A program made the translations under genes and the position numbers. Under the pieces are notes generated by a model. The model saw only the letters and a list, made by a program, of their open reading frames with translations, was not told where the DNA came from and did not search any database. This document shows, in pieces, positions 19,680-28,235 of a DNA stretch of 64,000 bases (positions are counted from its first letter, which is position 1; every line of letters starts with the position of its first letter). Origin of the DNA: Pseudoalteromonas piscicida. Its GTDB lineage: Bacteria > Pseudomonadota > Gammaproteobacteria > Enterobacterales > Alteromonadaceae. The stretch is from contig NZ_NKHF01000037.1 of NCBI RefSeq assembly GCF_002744175.1, positions 1 to 64,000 on the forward strand, written 5' to 3'.

Positions 19680-19928
19680 TTAAGTTAATAATTCAAGCTC
19701 AGTGATAATTTTCATCGCGGCCTCATTTGACTCACCGCACACATCTCGCATGGCTTTAAACTGTAAACAGACAAGCGGACGCTCCGGTTGATTGAATAGT
19801 TTACACAGATTATTTTCATCAAGTTGAATACAACGTACCCCCGCAGGCTTACCGTTTGGCATACCCGGAATGGGCGTTGAAATACTTGGTGCTATACAAC
19901 AAGCCCCACAACCCAGTCTACAATCCAT
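19680..19928 (-). CDS. YkgJ-type cysteine cluster protein
   Basis: An 82-residue protein with the CxxxCxxCC-type cluster MDCRLGCGACC near the start and further cysteines in VRCIQLDENNLCKLF and RPLVCLQF, matching the YkgJ / UPF0153 zinc- or iron-chelating family. The function of the family is not established. An in-frame TTG at 19955 would extend it by nine residues. ATG 19928 places the cysteine motif at the N-terminus as in relatives and is preferred. It stands alone between rsmF and the efflux genes. Confidence 0.88.
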   Translation of the reverse strand: MDCRLGCGACCIAPSISTPIPGMPNGKPAGVRCIQLDENNLCKLFNQPERPLVCLQFKAMRDVCGESNEAAMKIITELELLT

Positions 19929-20164
19929 CTTGTCTCTCACCGCTTTTAGTCTCAATTGTGCATTTTATCGAAAAATCACCAACACGTACAAGCCTCCGTC
20001 AAGTTTAAGAATGTAACGGTAAATTTAGGTACGCAAAGCTTTGTTACATATTCAGGCTAGATTTAAACACCTCGACATAACTATTCGCGTATTCTTTACC
20101 ATATCAGTGTTTGAGCGCCGTCTAACTCAAACATTAGAAATCATTCAACAGGAAGGATTTTAAC

Positions 20165-21340
20165 GTGGCTAGTAAAAAACAAATTATTCTCCCCATTGCC
20201 GTTTTATCGGTAGGAATAGCAGCAGCTGTTGCTATGTCTGCAATGAAAAAACCACCAGAGGAAAAACCAGAAGAAGTGGTACACCCTCTTGTTCAGGTTC
20301 AATCCATTGAAGTTTCCCCAATACGACTCAATGTCTCGTCGTATGGCATCGTAACACCCAAGTACAGCACTGAGCTGGTCGCCCAAGTTAGCGGTCAAGT
20401 GATCTCGTTGTCAGATAAATTTGTCAAAGGTGGATTTGTCAAAGAAGGTGACGTATTGGCACGTATCGACCCTAATGATTACGAAGCAGCCTTAATTGAA
20501 GCCGAAGCCGCTTTGGCACAAGCCAGCTCTGCATTGGAAATCGAGCAAGCGCAAGTACAAGTAGCAAAAGCCGAGTGGCAAAGAATAACGGCCAACGCAA
20601 ACGAAAAAATTCCTTCTGAGTTGTATTTAAGAAAACCACAATTGGCAGAAAAACTAGCACGCTATAAAGCCGCCCAAGCTGCCGTGAAGCGTGCAAACCG
20701 CAATCTTGAACGTACATATATTAAAGCCCCCTATGATGCCATCATAGAGTCACGCTCAGTCAGCCTAGGCAGTGTCGTCAACCCAGGCAACGGCTTTGGA
20801 AAACTGAATGCAATTTCGGTTGCTGAAGTGCGTTTACCAGTTGCTGATAACGAGCTTAAGTTTTTACCGCAACAAGGTGTAGGTACTGATGTGGTATTGA
20901 CGGCCGAAGTGGCGGGCCAACCAATGAGTTGGAAAGGCAAAATTGTGCGTAGTGAAGGCGTGATCGATAACAAAAGCCGCATGACCTATCTGGTTGCACA
21001 AGTTGAACAACCATATAGTAACCAAGCCAAGCCGCTCCGGTTTGGTGCATACATTAATGCCGACGTTCAAGGCTTACAGGTTCAAAACGCAACTATGATC
21101 CCACACCACCTGGTTAAAGATGGCCAGGTCGCCACATTGGATGAGAATCATCAGTTAAGCTATAAGAAGCTTAATATTATCCGTGAATATAACGGGATGG
21201 TTGTTGTTGACAATGGCATTGAAGCCGGACAACAGCTCATTACCTCAGCCCTTGACTACCCTTCTGAAGGAATGCAATTGCGTACCGACGATACTCCAAG
21301 TCAAGGTGCTAACACACAGTTAGCGCTTAAAGAGGAGTAA
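20165..21340 (+). CDS. RND efflux periplasmic adaptor (membrane fusion protein)
   Basis: 391 residues. An N-terminal hydrophobic anchor (about 7-25) is followed by a beta-barrel/lipoyl part with VAQVSGQVISLSDKFVKGGFVKEGDVLARIDPNDYEAAL. An alanine- and glutamine-rich alpha-hairpin comes next, then the second lipoyl half with NLERTYIKAPYDAIIESRSVSLGSVV. It bridges the inner-membrane pump and an outer-membrane channel, which is not encoded here. The start is GTG at 20165, with a strong SD (CAGGAAGGA) upstream. It is followed after 5 bases by the pump gene, so the pair is an operon. Confidence 0.93.
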   Translation: MASKKQIILPIAVLSVGIAAAVAMSAMKKPPEEKPEEVVHPLVQVQSIEVSPIRLNVSSYGIVTPKYSTELVAQVSGQVISLSDKFVKGGFVKEGDVLARIDPNDYEAALIEAEAALAQASSALEIEQAQVQVAKAEWQRITANANEKIPSELYLRKPQLAEKLARYKAAQAAVKRANRNLERTYIKAPYDAIIESRSVSLGSVVNPGNGFGKLNAISVAEVRLPVADNELKFLPQQGVGTDVVLTAEVAGQPMSWKGKIVRSEGVIDNKSRMTYLVAQVEQPYSNQAKPLRFGAYINADVQGLQVQNATMIPHHLVKDGQVATLDENHQLSYKKLNIIREYNGMVVVDNGIEAGQQLITSALDYPSEGMQLRTDDTPSQGANTQLALKEE

Positions 21341-21345
21341 TTCTG

Positions 21346-24300
21346 ATGCAAAGTACAGAAAAAGGCTTAATCGCTTGGTTTGCACGAAACCCAGTGGCCG
21401 CAAACTTACTAATGATTTTCATTATTGTCGGTGGCTTGCTTACCGCGTTTTCTATTCGTAAGCAAATGTTCCCTCAATACAACAGCAATTGGATCAGTGT
21501 CCAAGCTGTGTATCCAGGCGCCGCTCCACAAGAAGTAGAAGAAGGGATCACCATTAAAATCGAGGAATCCATGGAGGGACTCGAAGGGATTAAACGACTG
21601 ATCACCTATTCTAACCGAGGCTATTCACAAACTTGGATTGAAGTAGACGAGCAGTACAATACCAAAGAAGTCCTCGACGAAGTTAAAATGCAAGTAGATG
21701 CTGTTTCTACTTTTCCTTCTGGAATGGAACGCCCGATTGTTCGTCACGACAAAGCCACTCAAGAGGTCATGTGGCTGTCACTCAATGGTGAATTAAGTCC
21801 TCACGACTTAAAAGAGCTTGGCAATCGTATTCACGAGGAGATGTTATCGTTACCAGGGGTAAACTTGGTGCGCTTCGATGGTGGACTAGATTACGAGATT
21901 TCAATCGAGATAAGCCCAGATAAGATGCGCGAATATGGTCTGAGCTTTAGAGCTGTTTCAGATGCCGTAAGAAACTTTTCTGCAAATATGTCCGCGGGGC
22001 AAATTCGCTCTGAAAATGGCTATATCTCAATGCGAGTTGAAAATCAGGCTTATAGAGGCGATGAGTTTAGAAAATTACCGTTACTCACTTTACCAGATGG
22101 TGCTCAGGTTCGTTTAGGTGACGTCGCAACGATCAATGACGGGTTTGAAGAGGGCCTACAATACTCCAAATATAATGGTAAAAATTCGCTAGTCTTTGAA
22201 GTCAGTGCATCGAAAGATCAAGATATCACAAAGGTTGCCAGTGTCATCAAGAATTACCTTGATTCAAAACAAGCATCTCTACCTCAAGGCGTTGAGTTAG
22301 AGCCATTTATTGACCTAACCTATTATTTAAATGGCCGTCTCAATATGATGCTGGAAAATATGGCATTAGGTGGTGTACTGGTTATGTTGATGCTTGCCCT
22401 ATTCTTACGTGTACGTTTGGCGTTTTGGGTTATGATGGGCTTGCCTGTGAGCTTTTTGGGTGCATTTTTAATGATGCCAATGGGCTTTTTAGACGTCACC
22501 ATCAACTTAGCTTCTCTTTTTGCCTTTATCTTGGTACTAGGGATTGTGGTGGACGATGCGATAGTCGTTGGTGAGTCCGCCCACGCCGAAATTGAAAAGC
22601 ACGGACATAGCCTTGATAATGTAGTGCGAGGCGTAAAGCGCGTTGCTATTCCCGCTACCTTTGGGGTACTTACGACGGTAGCTGCGTTCCTACCACAAAC
22701 CTTAGCAACAGGCCCTACTGCAGCGTTCTCAAAAGCCATTGGCGGTGTAATAATCCTTTGCTTATTGTTCTCGTTAGTTGAGTCTAAGTTGGTACTACCT
22801 GCGCACTTAGCCGCAATGAAAGACAAACCGAGTAATCCTAAAAACCCGTTCCATCGCCTAAGAGAGAAAATGGATGGTGGTTTACAGTCATTTGTAGAAA
22901 ATATCTATCGACCTTTTATTGGCCGTTGTATTCATTATCGCTATACCGTTATTGTTGGCTTTTTAACTATTCTTATCGTCAGTGCAGGGATGTTCGCCGG
23001 TGGTTTGGTGAAGTTCGTGGCTAATCCTAAAATTCCTCATGATTTCCCACGCATCTCGATTGATATGAACCTGTCATCATCAGAAAACGCCACGCTCGAT
23101 TCTATTCAGAAAATTGAACAAATGGTGCTGAATGTAGATAAAGAAATTGAAGCTGAGTATGGCCAAAAGATGATCCGTGACTACATGGTAAACATGAACG
23201 GTCGTACAAACGCCGATATCATGGTGATATTAGTTGAGCCTGATGCTCGCCCAATCGATACTTTTGCACTCAGCGCTCGCTGGCGCGATGCGATGCCTGC
23301 GCTACCGGGTGTAAAATCATTAAACATTCAAGACAGCATTATGAATGGTGGACGTGATGATGGAGATATCAGCTTTAGACTAGAAGGAAAAAATAAACAC
23401 GAACTACGTGAAGTGGCCGCCCAACTCAAAGAAAAGCTAGCGACTATAGAAGGTGTGGGTGATATCAATGATTCTATGCAATCAGCAACAGACGAAGTCC
23501 AGTTAGAACTAAAACCGTTAGCCTATAGTTTGGGGTTAACCTTGGCTGATGTCGCTTCTCAGGTAAACTTTAGCTACTACGGTCTTGAGGCACAACGTAT
23601 CTTACGTGATGGCGAAGAAATTAAAGTCATGATCCGCTACCCAAAAGAGCATCGTGATGCCATCAGTGATATTCAAGATGTGCGTATTTTAACACCGCAA
23701 GGAGCAGAGGTACCGCTCGTTGAAGTAGCCGATGTGAAACTAGTTGATGGCGTCAATCGTATTCGTCGTGAAAACGCAAAACGAACCATCAATGTTTGGG
23801 CCTCTGTTGATACTGAAGTGGCACAGCCATTTGAGATTGCAAAGCAAATTCGAGATGAATATCTACCAAGCTTACTTAAGAATTACCCTGGAGTGCAAAG
23901 TGCAGTGGCAGGCCGTGTACAAGAAGAAATGGAGAGTGTCGCAGAGCAGATCCGCGACTTCGCACTATCGTTAATGATTATCTTTGCCTTGTTAGCCATA
24001 CCACTACGCTCTTATTCACAGCCGCTGATTATCATGTCTGTGATCCCATTTGGCGTAGTTGGCGCGGTGTTCGGTCACATGGTATTGGGAATGACCATGA
24101 GTAGTTTGTCTTTCTTCGGTATCATCGCTGTTGCCGGTGTTGTGGTTAATGACTCGCTCGTCATGGTTGATTTTGTCAACAAGGCGCGTGAAGCGGGCAT
24201 GAATCTGAAAGAAGCCGCTGTAGAGGCAGGATGTAAGCGTTTTAGAGCAATCCTGCTGACATCACTGACGACTTTTATTGGCCTTGTACCTATCATCATG

Positions 24301-24507
24301 GAGACTAGCTTGCAGGCTAAAATCGTTATCCCAATGGCTGTCTCACTAGCGTTCGGGGTGCTGTTTGCAACCGTGATCACCCTAGTATTAATTCCATGCC
24401 AATATGTGGCATTGGAAGATATCAAACGACTTGGCCGTAAATGGTTTAAAAAAGACGCGGATGATAAACAACATGCCGTCGCAGCGCTGAAGTCTAATAC
24501 TCAGTAA
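21346..24507 (+). CDS. RND family efflux permease
   Basis: 1053 residues with the 12-helix RND layout: one helix at about 14-33, a large periplasmic part, six helices at about 335-490 ending in LVESKLVLPAHLAAM, a second periplasmic part, and the last helices at about 870-1035. The fourth helix carries GIVVDDAIVVGE with the proton-relay Asp pair. It uses the proton gradient to export drugs, detergents or lipophilic compounds. The family (AcrB/MexB-like, HAE-type) does not reveal the substrate. No regulator is adjacent. It is followed by a bidirectional terminator. Confidence 0.94.
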   Translation: MQSTEKGLIAWFARNPVAANLLMIFIIVGGLLTAFSIRKQMFPQYNSNWISVQAVYPGAAPQEVEEGITIKIEESMEGLEGIKRLITYSNRGYSQTWIEVDEQYNTKEVLDEVKMQVDAVSTFPSGMERPIVRHDKATQEVMWLSLNGELSPHDLKELGNRIHEEMLSLPGVNLVRFDGGLDYEISIEISPDKMREYGLSFRAVSDAVRNFSANMSAGQIRSENGYISMRVENQAYRGDEFRKLPLLTLPDGAQVRLGDVATINDGFEEGLQYSKYNGKNSLVFEVSASKDQDITKVASVIKNYLDSKQASLPQGVELEPFIDLTYYLNGRLNMMLENMALGGVLVMLMLALFLRVRLAFWVMMGLPVSFLGAFLMMPMGFLDVTINLASLFAFILVLGIVVDDAIVVGESAHAEIEKHGHSLDNVVRGVKRVAIPATFGVLTTVAAFLPQTLATGPTAAFSKAIGGVIILCLLFSLVESKLVLPAHLAAMKDKPSNPKNPFHRLREKMDGGLQSFVENIYRPFIGRCIHYRYTVIVGFLTILIVSAGMFAGGLVKFVANPKIPHDFPRISIDMNLSSSENATLDSIQKIEQMVLNVDKEIEAEYGQKMIRDYMVNMNGRTNADIMVILVEPDARPIDTFALSARWRDAMPALPGVKSLNIQDSIMNGGRDDGDISFRLEGKNKHELREVAAQLKEKLATIEGVGDINDSMQSATDEVQLELKPLAYSLGLTLADVASQVNFSYYGLEAQRILRDGEEIKVMIRYPKEHRDAISDIQDVRILTPQGAEVPLVEVADVKLVDGVNRIRRENAKRTINVWASVDTEVAQPFEIAKQIRDEYLPSLLKNYPGVQSAVAGRVQEEMESVAEQIRDFALSLMIIFALLAIPLRSYSQPLIIMSVIPFGVVGAVFGHMVLGMTMSSLSFFGIIAVAGVVVNDSLVMVDFVNKAREAGMNLKEAAVEAGCKRFRAILLTSLTTFIGLVPIIMETSLQAKIVIPMAVSLAFGVLFATVITLVLIPCQYVALEDIKRLGRKWFKKDADDKQHAVAALKSNTQ

Positions 24508-24544
24508 GCAATACCAATTGCGATAACAATTTACTAGCCCACAA

Positions 24545-24578
24545 AAAAGCTCGGGATTTTTATCTTCCGAGCTTTTTT
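24545..24578. terminator. bidirectional rho-independent terminator
   Basis: AAAAGCTCGG and CCGAGCTTTT form the stem around a 12-base loop, with A and T runs on both sides. It serves the efflux operon on the plus strand and alaA on the minus strand. Confidence 0.88.
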
Positions 24579-24624
24579 ATTTTATACCCAACCTGTAAAA
24601 CTAGTTGGTATTATATTGCGGCCT

Positions 24625-25839
24625 TCACTGATTGTAGTGACCAAAAAACCTTTTTACTCGTTCCATCGCTGGTTGTAAATCATCTTTGTGTGGCAAAAAC
24701 ACCAATCTAAAGTGATCTGCAGTTGGCCAGTTGAATGCTCGTCCATGTACCAACAAGATCTTCTCCTCTTTGAGTAGGTCAAGCACCATCCGCTCATCGT
24801 TTTTAATATTGAAACGCTTAATGTCAACTTTTGGGAAGGCATACAGCGCACCTTTTGGCTTCACGCAACTGATCCCCTCAATATCATTGAGGCCTTTAAA
24901 GGCAATATCACGCTGCTCATAAAGCCGCCCGCCAGGTTCTATAAGTTGGTCGATAGACTGAATACCCCCCAAGGCTTGTTGAATCGCAAACTGTGCAGGC
25001 ACATTGGCACACAAGCGCATAGAAGCCAGCATTTCTAGACCTGTAATTAGGTCTTGCATCACCGAGTGTTTACCACTAATTACCATCCAACCCATGCGAA
25101 CCCCCGCCGCTCGATAGGTTTTGGCAAGCCCGTTAAAAGTGATAACAGGAATATCATCGCATAAGCTTGCAATAGAAAAGTGCTCTGCGTCGTCGTAAAG
25201 AATTTTCTCGTAAATTTCATCACTTAACAACAATAGTTTGTGCTCTCTGGCAATATCTATCAACGCCTCAAGTAATGCCTTGTCATACACCGCCCCTGTG
25301 GGATTATTGGGATTGATCAACACCAATGCTTTTGTACGACTCGTAATTTTACTTTTGATATCCTCAATATCTGGAAACCAATCTTGCTGCTCATCACAAA
25401 GATAATGCACGGGATTACCGCCAGACAATTTTACGGCGGCGGTCCAAAGAGGGTAATCAGGAGCAGGAATAAGCACTTCGTCGCCATCATTTAATAAAGC
25501 TTGGGCTGTCATTTGAATCAGCTCGCTGACACCATTGCCGATAAAGATATTATCAACACTGATATTAGGAAAATTCTTTTGCTGGTAATACTGATAAACC
25601 GCAACGCGTGCGGAGTAAAGGCCTTTTGAATCACAGTATCCTTGCGCCGAGTATAAATTTTTGATTATGTCCCGATGCATATCTTCTGGCATATCAAAAC
25701 CAAAAGCGGCTGGATTGCCAATGTTTAGTTTGAGGACTTTCATGCCCTCATCTTCCATTTTTCTAGCTTGGTCCAACACCGGACCACGAATATCGTAGCT
25801 CACCCCGTTGAGCTTATTACTTTTTGTTATTTGTAGCAT
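24625..25839 (-). CDS. alaA: alanine transaminase AlaA (PLP fold type I)
   Basis: 404 residues, the usual length of AlaA/YfbQ. The N-terminus (NKLNGVSYDIRGPVLDQA..ME) is characteristic of AlaA. Other hallmarks are LNIGNPAAFGFD, the loop INPNNPTG, and the PLP-binding lysine in FNGLAKTYRAAGVRMGW. The enzyme makes alanine from pyruvate and glutamate in the cytosol. It is a single gene ending at a shared terminator. The ATG at 25839 begins MLQITKSNK. Confidence 0.93.
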   Translation of the reverse strand: MLQITKSNKLNGVSYDIRGPVLDQARKMEDEGMKVLKLNIGNPAAFGFDMPEDMHRDIIKNLYSAQGYCDSKGLYSARVAVYQYYQQKNFPNISVDNIFIGNGVSELIQMTAQALLNDGDEVLIPAPDYPLWTAAVKLSGGNPVHYLCDEQQDWFPDIEDIKSKITSRTKALVLINPNNPTGAVYDKALLEALIDIAREHKLLLLSDEIYEKILYDDAEHFSIASLCDDIPVITFNGLAKTYRAAGVRMGWMVISGKHSVMQDLITGLEMLASMRLCANVPAQFAIQQALGGIQSIDQLIEPGGRLYEQRDIAFKGLNDIEGISCVKPKGALYAFPKVDIKRFNIKNDERMVLDLLKEEKILLVHGRAFNWPTADHFRLVFLPHKDDLQPAMERVKRFFGHYNQ

Positions 25840-25939
25840 CTATAACCCCCTCATTTTCCTCAAGCATATATCACAATGACAGATAAATTCTATGCTTGTG
25901 ATAACTTTTTGTTTGCTTGGAAAATAACGCTAAGATACT

Positions 25940-26254
25940 AGGGCCTGTTGACCTTTGCTTTTTGATTTTTGTTCCCCTGAGTGGGTTTTGGTCGCGGCGC
26001 TCGACTTGCCGCCTAGTAATCTAAGCAAAAGTTGAGCAACAATGAACAAAGCGCACTCAGGGGAACCCAAAGGGCAGCGCTTGATTGGCATTTCTTCTGT
26101 GTTGCCCCACAAGGATGTGGGGTAAGGTGACTTTGCAGGAGCATAAAGTCTTTATCGCCTGACTCACATAGAATAACTATGCTACACAGGCTTTGCCTTG
26201 TATAAATGGCAATCAAACTGCTGCAAAAACAAACTTGAAAGAGCAACAGGCCCT
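25940..26254 (+). repeat. long form of a TA-flanked inverted-repeat (MITE-like) element
   Basis: The 315 bases begin AGGGCCTGTTGACCTTTGCT and end GAGCAACAGGCCCT. The terminal inverted repeat is AGGGCCTGTTG. TA lies on each side if the ends are GGGCC...GGCCC. Inside is a 13-bp inverted repeat, GTTCCCCTGAGTG (25971-25983) with CACTCAGGGGAAC (26054-26066), and a small hairpin CCCCACA / TGTGGGG (26105-26122). No transposase frame is present. The left end matches the 52-bp copy at 8184-8235, which looks like an internally deleted form of the same family. Confidence 0.75.
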
Positions 26255-26276
26255 AGAGCCTGTTTATCTTTCAAGT
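26255..26276 (-). repeat. degenerate second end of the inverted-repeat element
   Basis: AGAGCCTGTTTATCTTTCAAG, directly after the long element, matches the reverse complement of that element's right end (AGGGCCTGTTGCTCTTTCAAG) at 17 of 21 positions. The two form a head-to-head near-palindrome about 42 bases long. This is either the remains of another inserted copy or part of a larger compound element. Confidence 0.5.
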
Positions 26277-26311
26277 ACGCAACAACTAAGTTTTTTGAAA
26301 GCCCAAAAACC

Positions 26312-26334
26312 AAAAAGGCCGTTTACACGACCTT
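26312..26334 (-). terminator. rho-independent terminator of the HPt gene
   Basis: Read on the minus strand, AGGTCGT and ACGGCCT pair (one G-T pair) around a four-base loop and are followed by five T. It sits about 30 bases beyond the stop codon. Confidence 0.8.
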
Positions 26335-26361
26335 TCACTGCTAACTGATGAGTCACCGACT

Positions 26362-26706
26362 TTACGACTGAACGCTGAGCCACTGCTGTAGCTTTGCTTT
26401 AGAGCCCGCTACCTGAGCCGCTAACTTTTCAACGCAGTCATCGACTATTTCCTGTTTTCCTTCAATTAGCGCATGTTCAATAGTCTTCGCCAATTCACTT
26501 AAGCTTGATGCACCAAATTGAGCAGCATTTGATTTCAAGCTATGGGCATGGCGGATCGCCGCTTCTTGATCTTGATTTAAGCTTAACATCAACTCCGACT
26601 CTAATCGTTCAAATTCGGAACAGCAAAAATGGACCGTATCTTCGAATTGCTCCCCCAGTAGCATTTGCATGTTCTCTAGGGCACCTTCATCTATTACGAT
26701 GCTCAT
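26362..26706 (-). CDS. stand-alone HPt phosphotransfer protein
   Basis: A 114-residue, all-helical protein with the HPt signature RHAHSLKSNAAQFGASSLSELA. The histidine in AHSLKSNA is the phosphate carrier. Free HPt proteins shuttle phosphate from hybrid kinases to response regulators. A hybrid kinase lies at 3018-5699 but carries its own HPt, so the partner is unknown. The upstream in-frame start at 26766 would add 20 residues without similarity. ATG 26706 (MSIVIDEGALENM) is preferred. Confidence 0.88.
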   Translation of the reverse strand: MSIVIDEGALENMQMLLGEQFEDTVHFCCSEFERLESELMLSLNQDQEAAIRHAHSLKSNAAQFGASSLSELAKTIEHALIEGKQEIVDDCVEKLAAQVAGSKAKLQQWLSVQS

Positions 26707-26825
26707 AATTTTCCTTAAATTTAATATTCTATTACTTATGCTAGCTAAATCTGGTTTCTTGTGCAAAGTAAATGCGGGCGAGATATGATAAAATATACAC
26801 TAAATTTAAAAACAGCTTATTAATA

Positions 26826-27416
26826 ATGAAGCGTAATACCTGTTCAGCTTGTCAATTTCCTCTTAATACCTGCGTTTGTTCCTATATCGGCCCGATGATC
26901 GAAAACGCCATTGATATTATCGTTATGCAGCACCCAAGCGAAGTAAAAGTAGCAAAAAATACTGCCAAACTACTTTCCTTACAACTGAGTAATGTGACTA
27001 TTTACATCGGGGAAAATGAAAGCGACTTCAACGCCCTGAGAACACGCTGTGCTGATCAGCGCGTAGCCCTTCTCTACCCGAATGACCAGGCCCATACGCT
27101 AATCAGCAACAATAATGGCACTGTTAAGCTAGATGCCATCATCGTCTTGGATGGAACGTGGAAAAAGGCAACGAAACTATACCAGTTAAACCAATGGTTA
27201 CATGCACTACCTAGTTTTAAATTTGATACCTGTCATGCAAGCGAATACACCATACGCAAATCAAAACATAAATACAGCTTGTCGACGTTAGAGGCTGCTG
27301 CACAGTTCCTCGACATTGCCGATAGTTGTGATACTTCAGCACTTTATCAGTTACAAGCCGGTATGGTTAAAGAGCAAATGAAGTTAATGCCAGCCGATGT
27401 AAAGGCAAGATACTAG
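26826..27416 (+). CDS. DTW-domain tRNA-uridine aminocarboxypropyltransferase (TapT/YfiP-like)
   Basis: A 196-residue protein with N-terminal cysteines (CSACQFPLNTCVC), a likely zinc site, and the DTW-family core IIVLDGTWKKATKLYQLN. The C-terminal SEYTIRKSKHKYSLSTLEAAA is also typical. Family members (TapT, TuaA) attach a 3-amino-3-carboxypropyl group from SAM to a tRNA uridine. Whether this copy acts at U47 or elsewhere is not shown by the sequence. ATG 26826 (MKRNTCSAC) is chosen over the upstream 26772 start, because the cysteine motif normally lies at the N-terminus. Confidence 0.85.
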   Translation: MKRNTCSACQFPLNTCVCSYIGPMIENAIDIIVMQHPSEVKVAKNTAKLLSLQLSNVTIYIGENESDFNALRTRCADQRVALLYPNDQAHTLISNNNGTVKLDAIIVLDGTWKKATKLYQLNQWLHALPSFKFDTCHASEYTIRKSKHKYSLSTLEAAAQFLDIADSCDTSALYQLQAGMVKEQMKLMPADVKARY

Positions 27417-27446
27417 TAGTACCAACTGGTATAACAGGAACGCAGT

Positions 27447-28235
27447 ATGAAGTTTTCAAGATTACAGCGAGGATATACTCGCCAAGGCCCAGATTATCGC
27501 TTTGGTGATCAAGTGGATTTTAGTGAAATCAAGCAAACATTCGGCTTCAAGACCATGACAATTGGCAGTTGGGTAACACCTGAGGAGATCCGCTTATCGG
27601 CAAACTTAATCTATGATGCACTGGCTGATCTGGCGCAAATCCTTCAAGTCCCTCCTAGTGTTATTGGCCTTCGGGGCACACTTAATTTTGCGTTTGGGAC
27701 CGGTGGCCAGCAAGGTGTACAGGCACATTATGCATCGAACACAAGAACGCTTGCACTGGCAAAAAATGCCGGTGGCGGCGCACTAGCACACGAATGGTGG
27801 CATGCATTCGACCATTATATTTGCCAACATTTGATCCCAAAGCCTCAAAAGCCTTTTGCCTCTTCAGCCTGGCTACTGTCGCCAGACACGATTGCACACC
27901 CTTTGAATCAGATATTAGCTGACTTTTATGCTACCGCATTTCTCACAGAGAATAGAGATAAGCCCAACCAGTATTTTCACATCGCCACTGTGGCAGACAA
28001 GGCTAACAAGCAAGTATATTACGCGCTTCCCGAAGAGCTCAGCGCCCGCATGTTTGAAGCGGTGATCGCCTACCACACGAACATTTCAAATTCATTTTTA
28101 GTTGATGGTATAAAAGGCTCAGAACAAGAGCAGTTAGGGATCTACCCTCATGGTTCACACCGGTCGCGTTGTGCAGACTCGATACTGCAATACTTTAGCG
28201 AACTAGGAAAGATTTTATATCGGATGTCGAGTTAA
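27447..28235 (+). CDS. putative zinc metallopeptidase, LPD1-like (annotated CLCA_X in related bacteria)
   Basis: A 262-residue protein without a signal peptide. The core has FGFKTMTIGSWV, then LRGTLNFAFGTGGQQGVQAHY and GGGALAHEWWHAFDHYI. This order and spacing (a GTL..AFG strand, an AHY segment and an HEWxH zinc motif) resemble the LPD1 domain found in large phage and mobile-element polyproteins. I recall similar stand-alone proteins named CLCA_X in Pseudoalteromonas, and that name carries no function. A third zinc ligand may come from LADFYATAF. It starts 30 bases after the DTW gene in the same direction. Its end overlaps the convergent EAL gene by 41 bases. Confidence 0.7.
   Translation: MKFSRLQRGYTRQGPDYRFGDQVDFSEIKQTFGFKTMTIGSWVTPEEIRLSANLIYDALADLAQILQVPPSVIGLRGTLNFAFGTGGQQGVQAHYASNTRTLALAKNAGGGALAHEWWHAFDHYICQHLIPKPQKPFASSAWLLSPDTIAHPLNQILADFYATAFLTENRDKPNQYFHIATVADKANKQVYYALPEELSARMFEAVIAYHTNISNSFLVDGIKGSEQEQLGIYPHGSHRSRCADSILQYFSELGKILYRMSS

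Larger units (their letters stand above)
25840..26361. other. intergenic region occupied by a mobile repeat
   Basis: Most of this 522-bp gap is the 315-bp inverted-repeat element at 25940-26254, followed by a fragment of a second element end (26255-26275) and the terminator of the HPt gene (26312-26334). The element contains no convincing gene. Confidence 0.75.

Noticed and set aside
22323..22826. 167-residue antisense frame inside the RND permease gene
   Set aside because: It is a shadow of the coding strand. Its composition follows the sense codons and it has no start signal.
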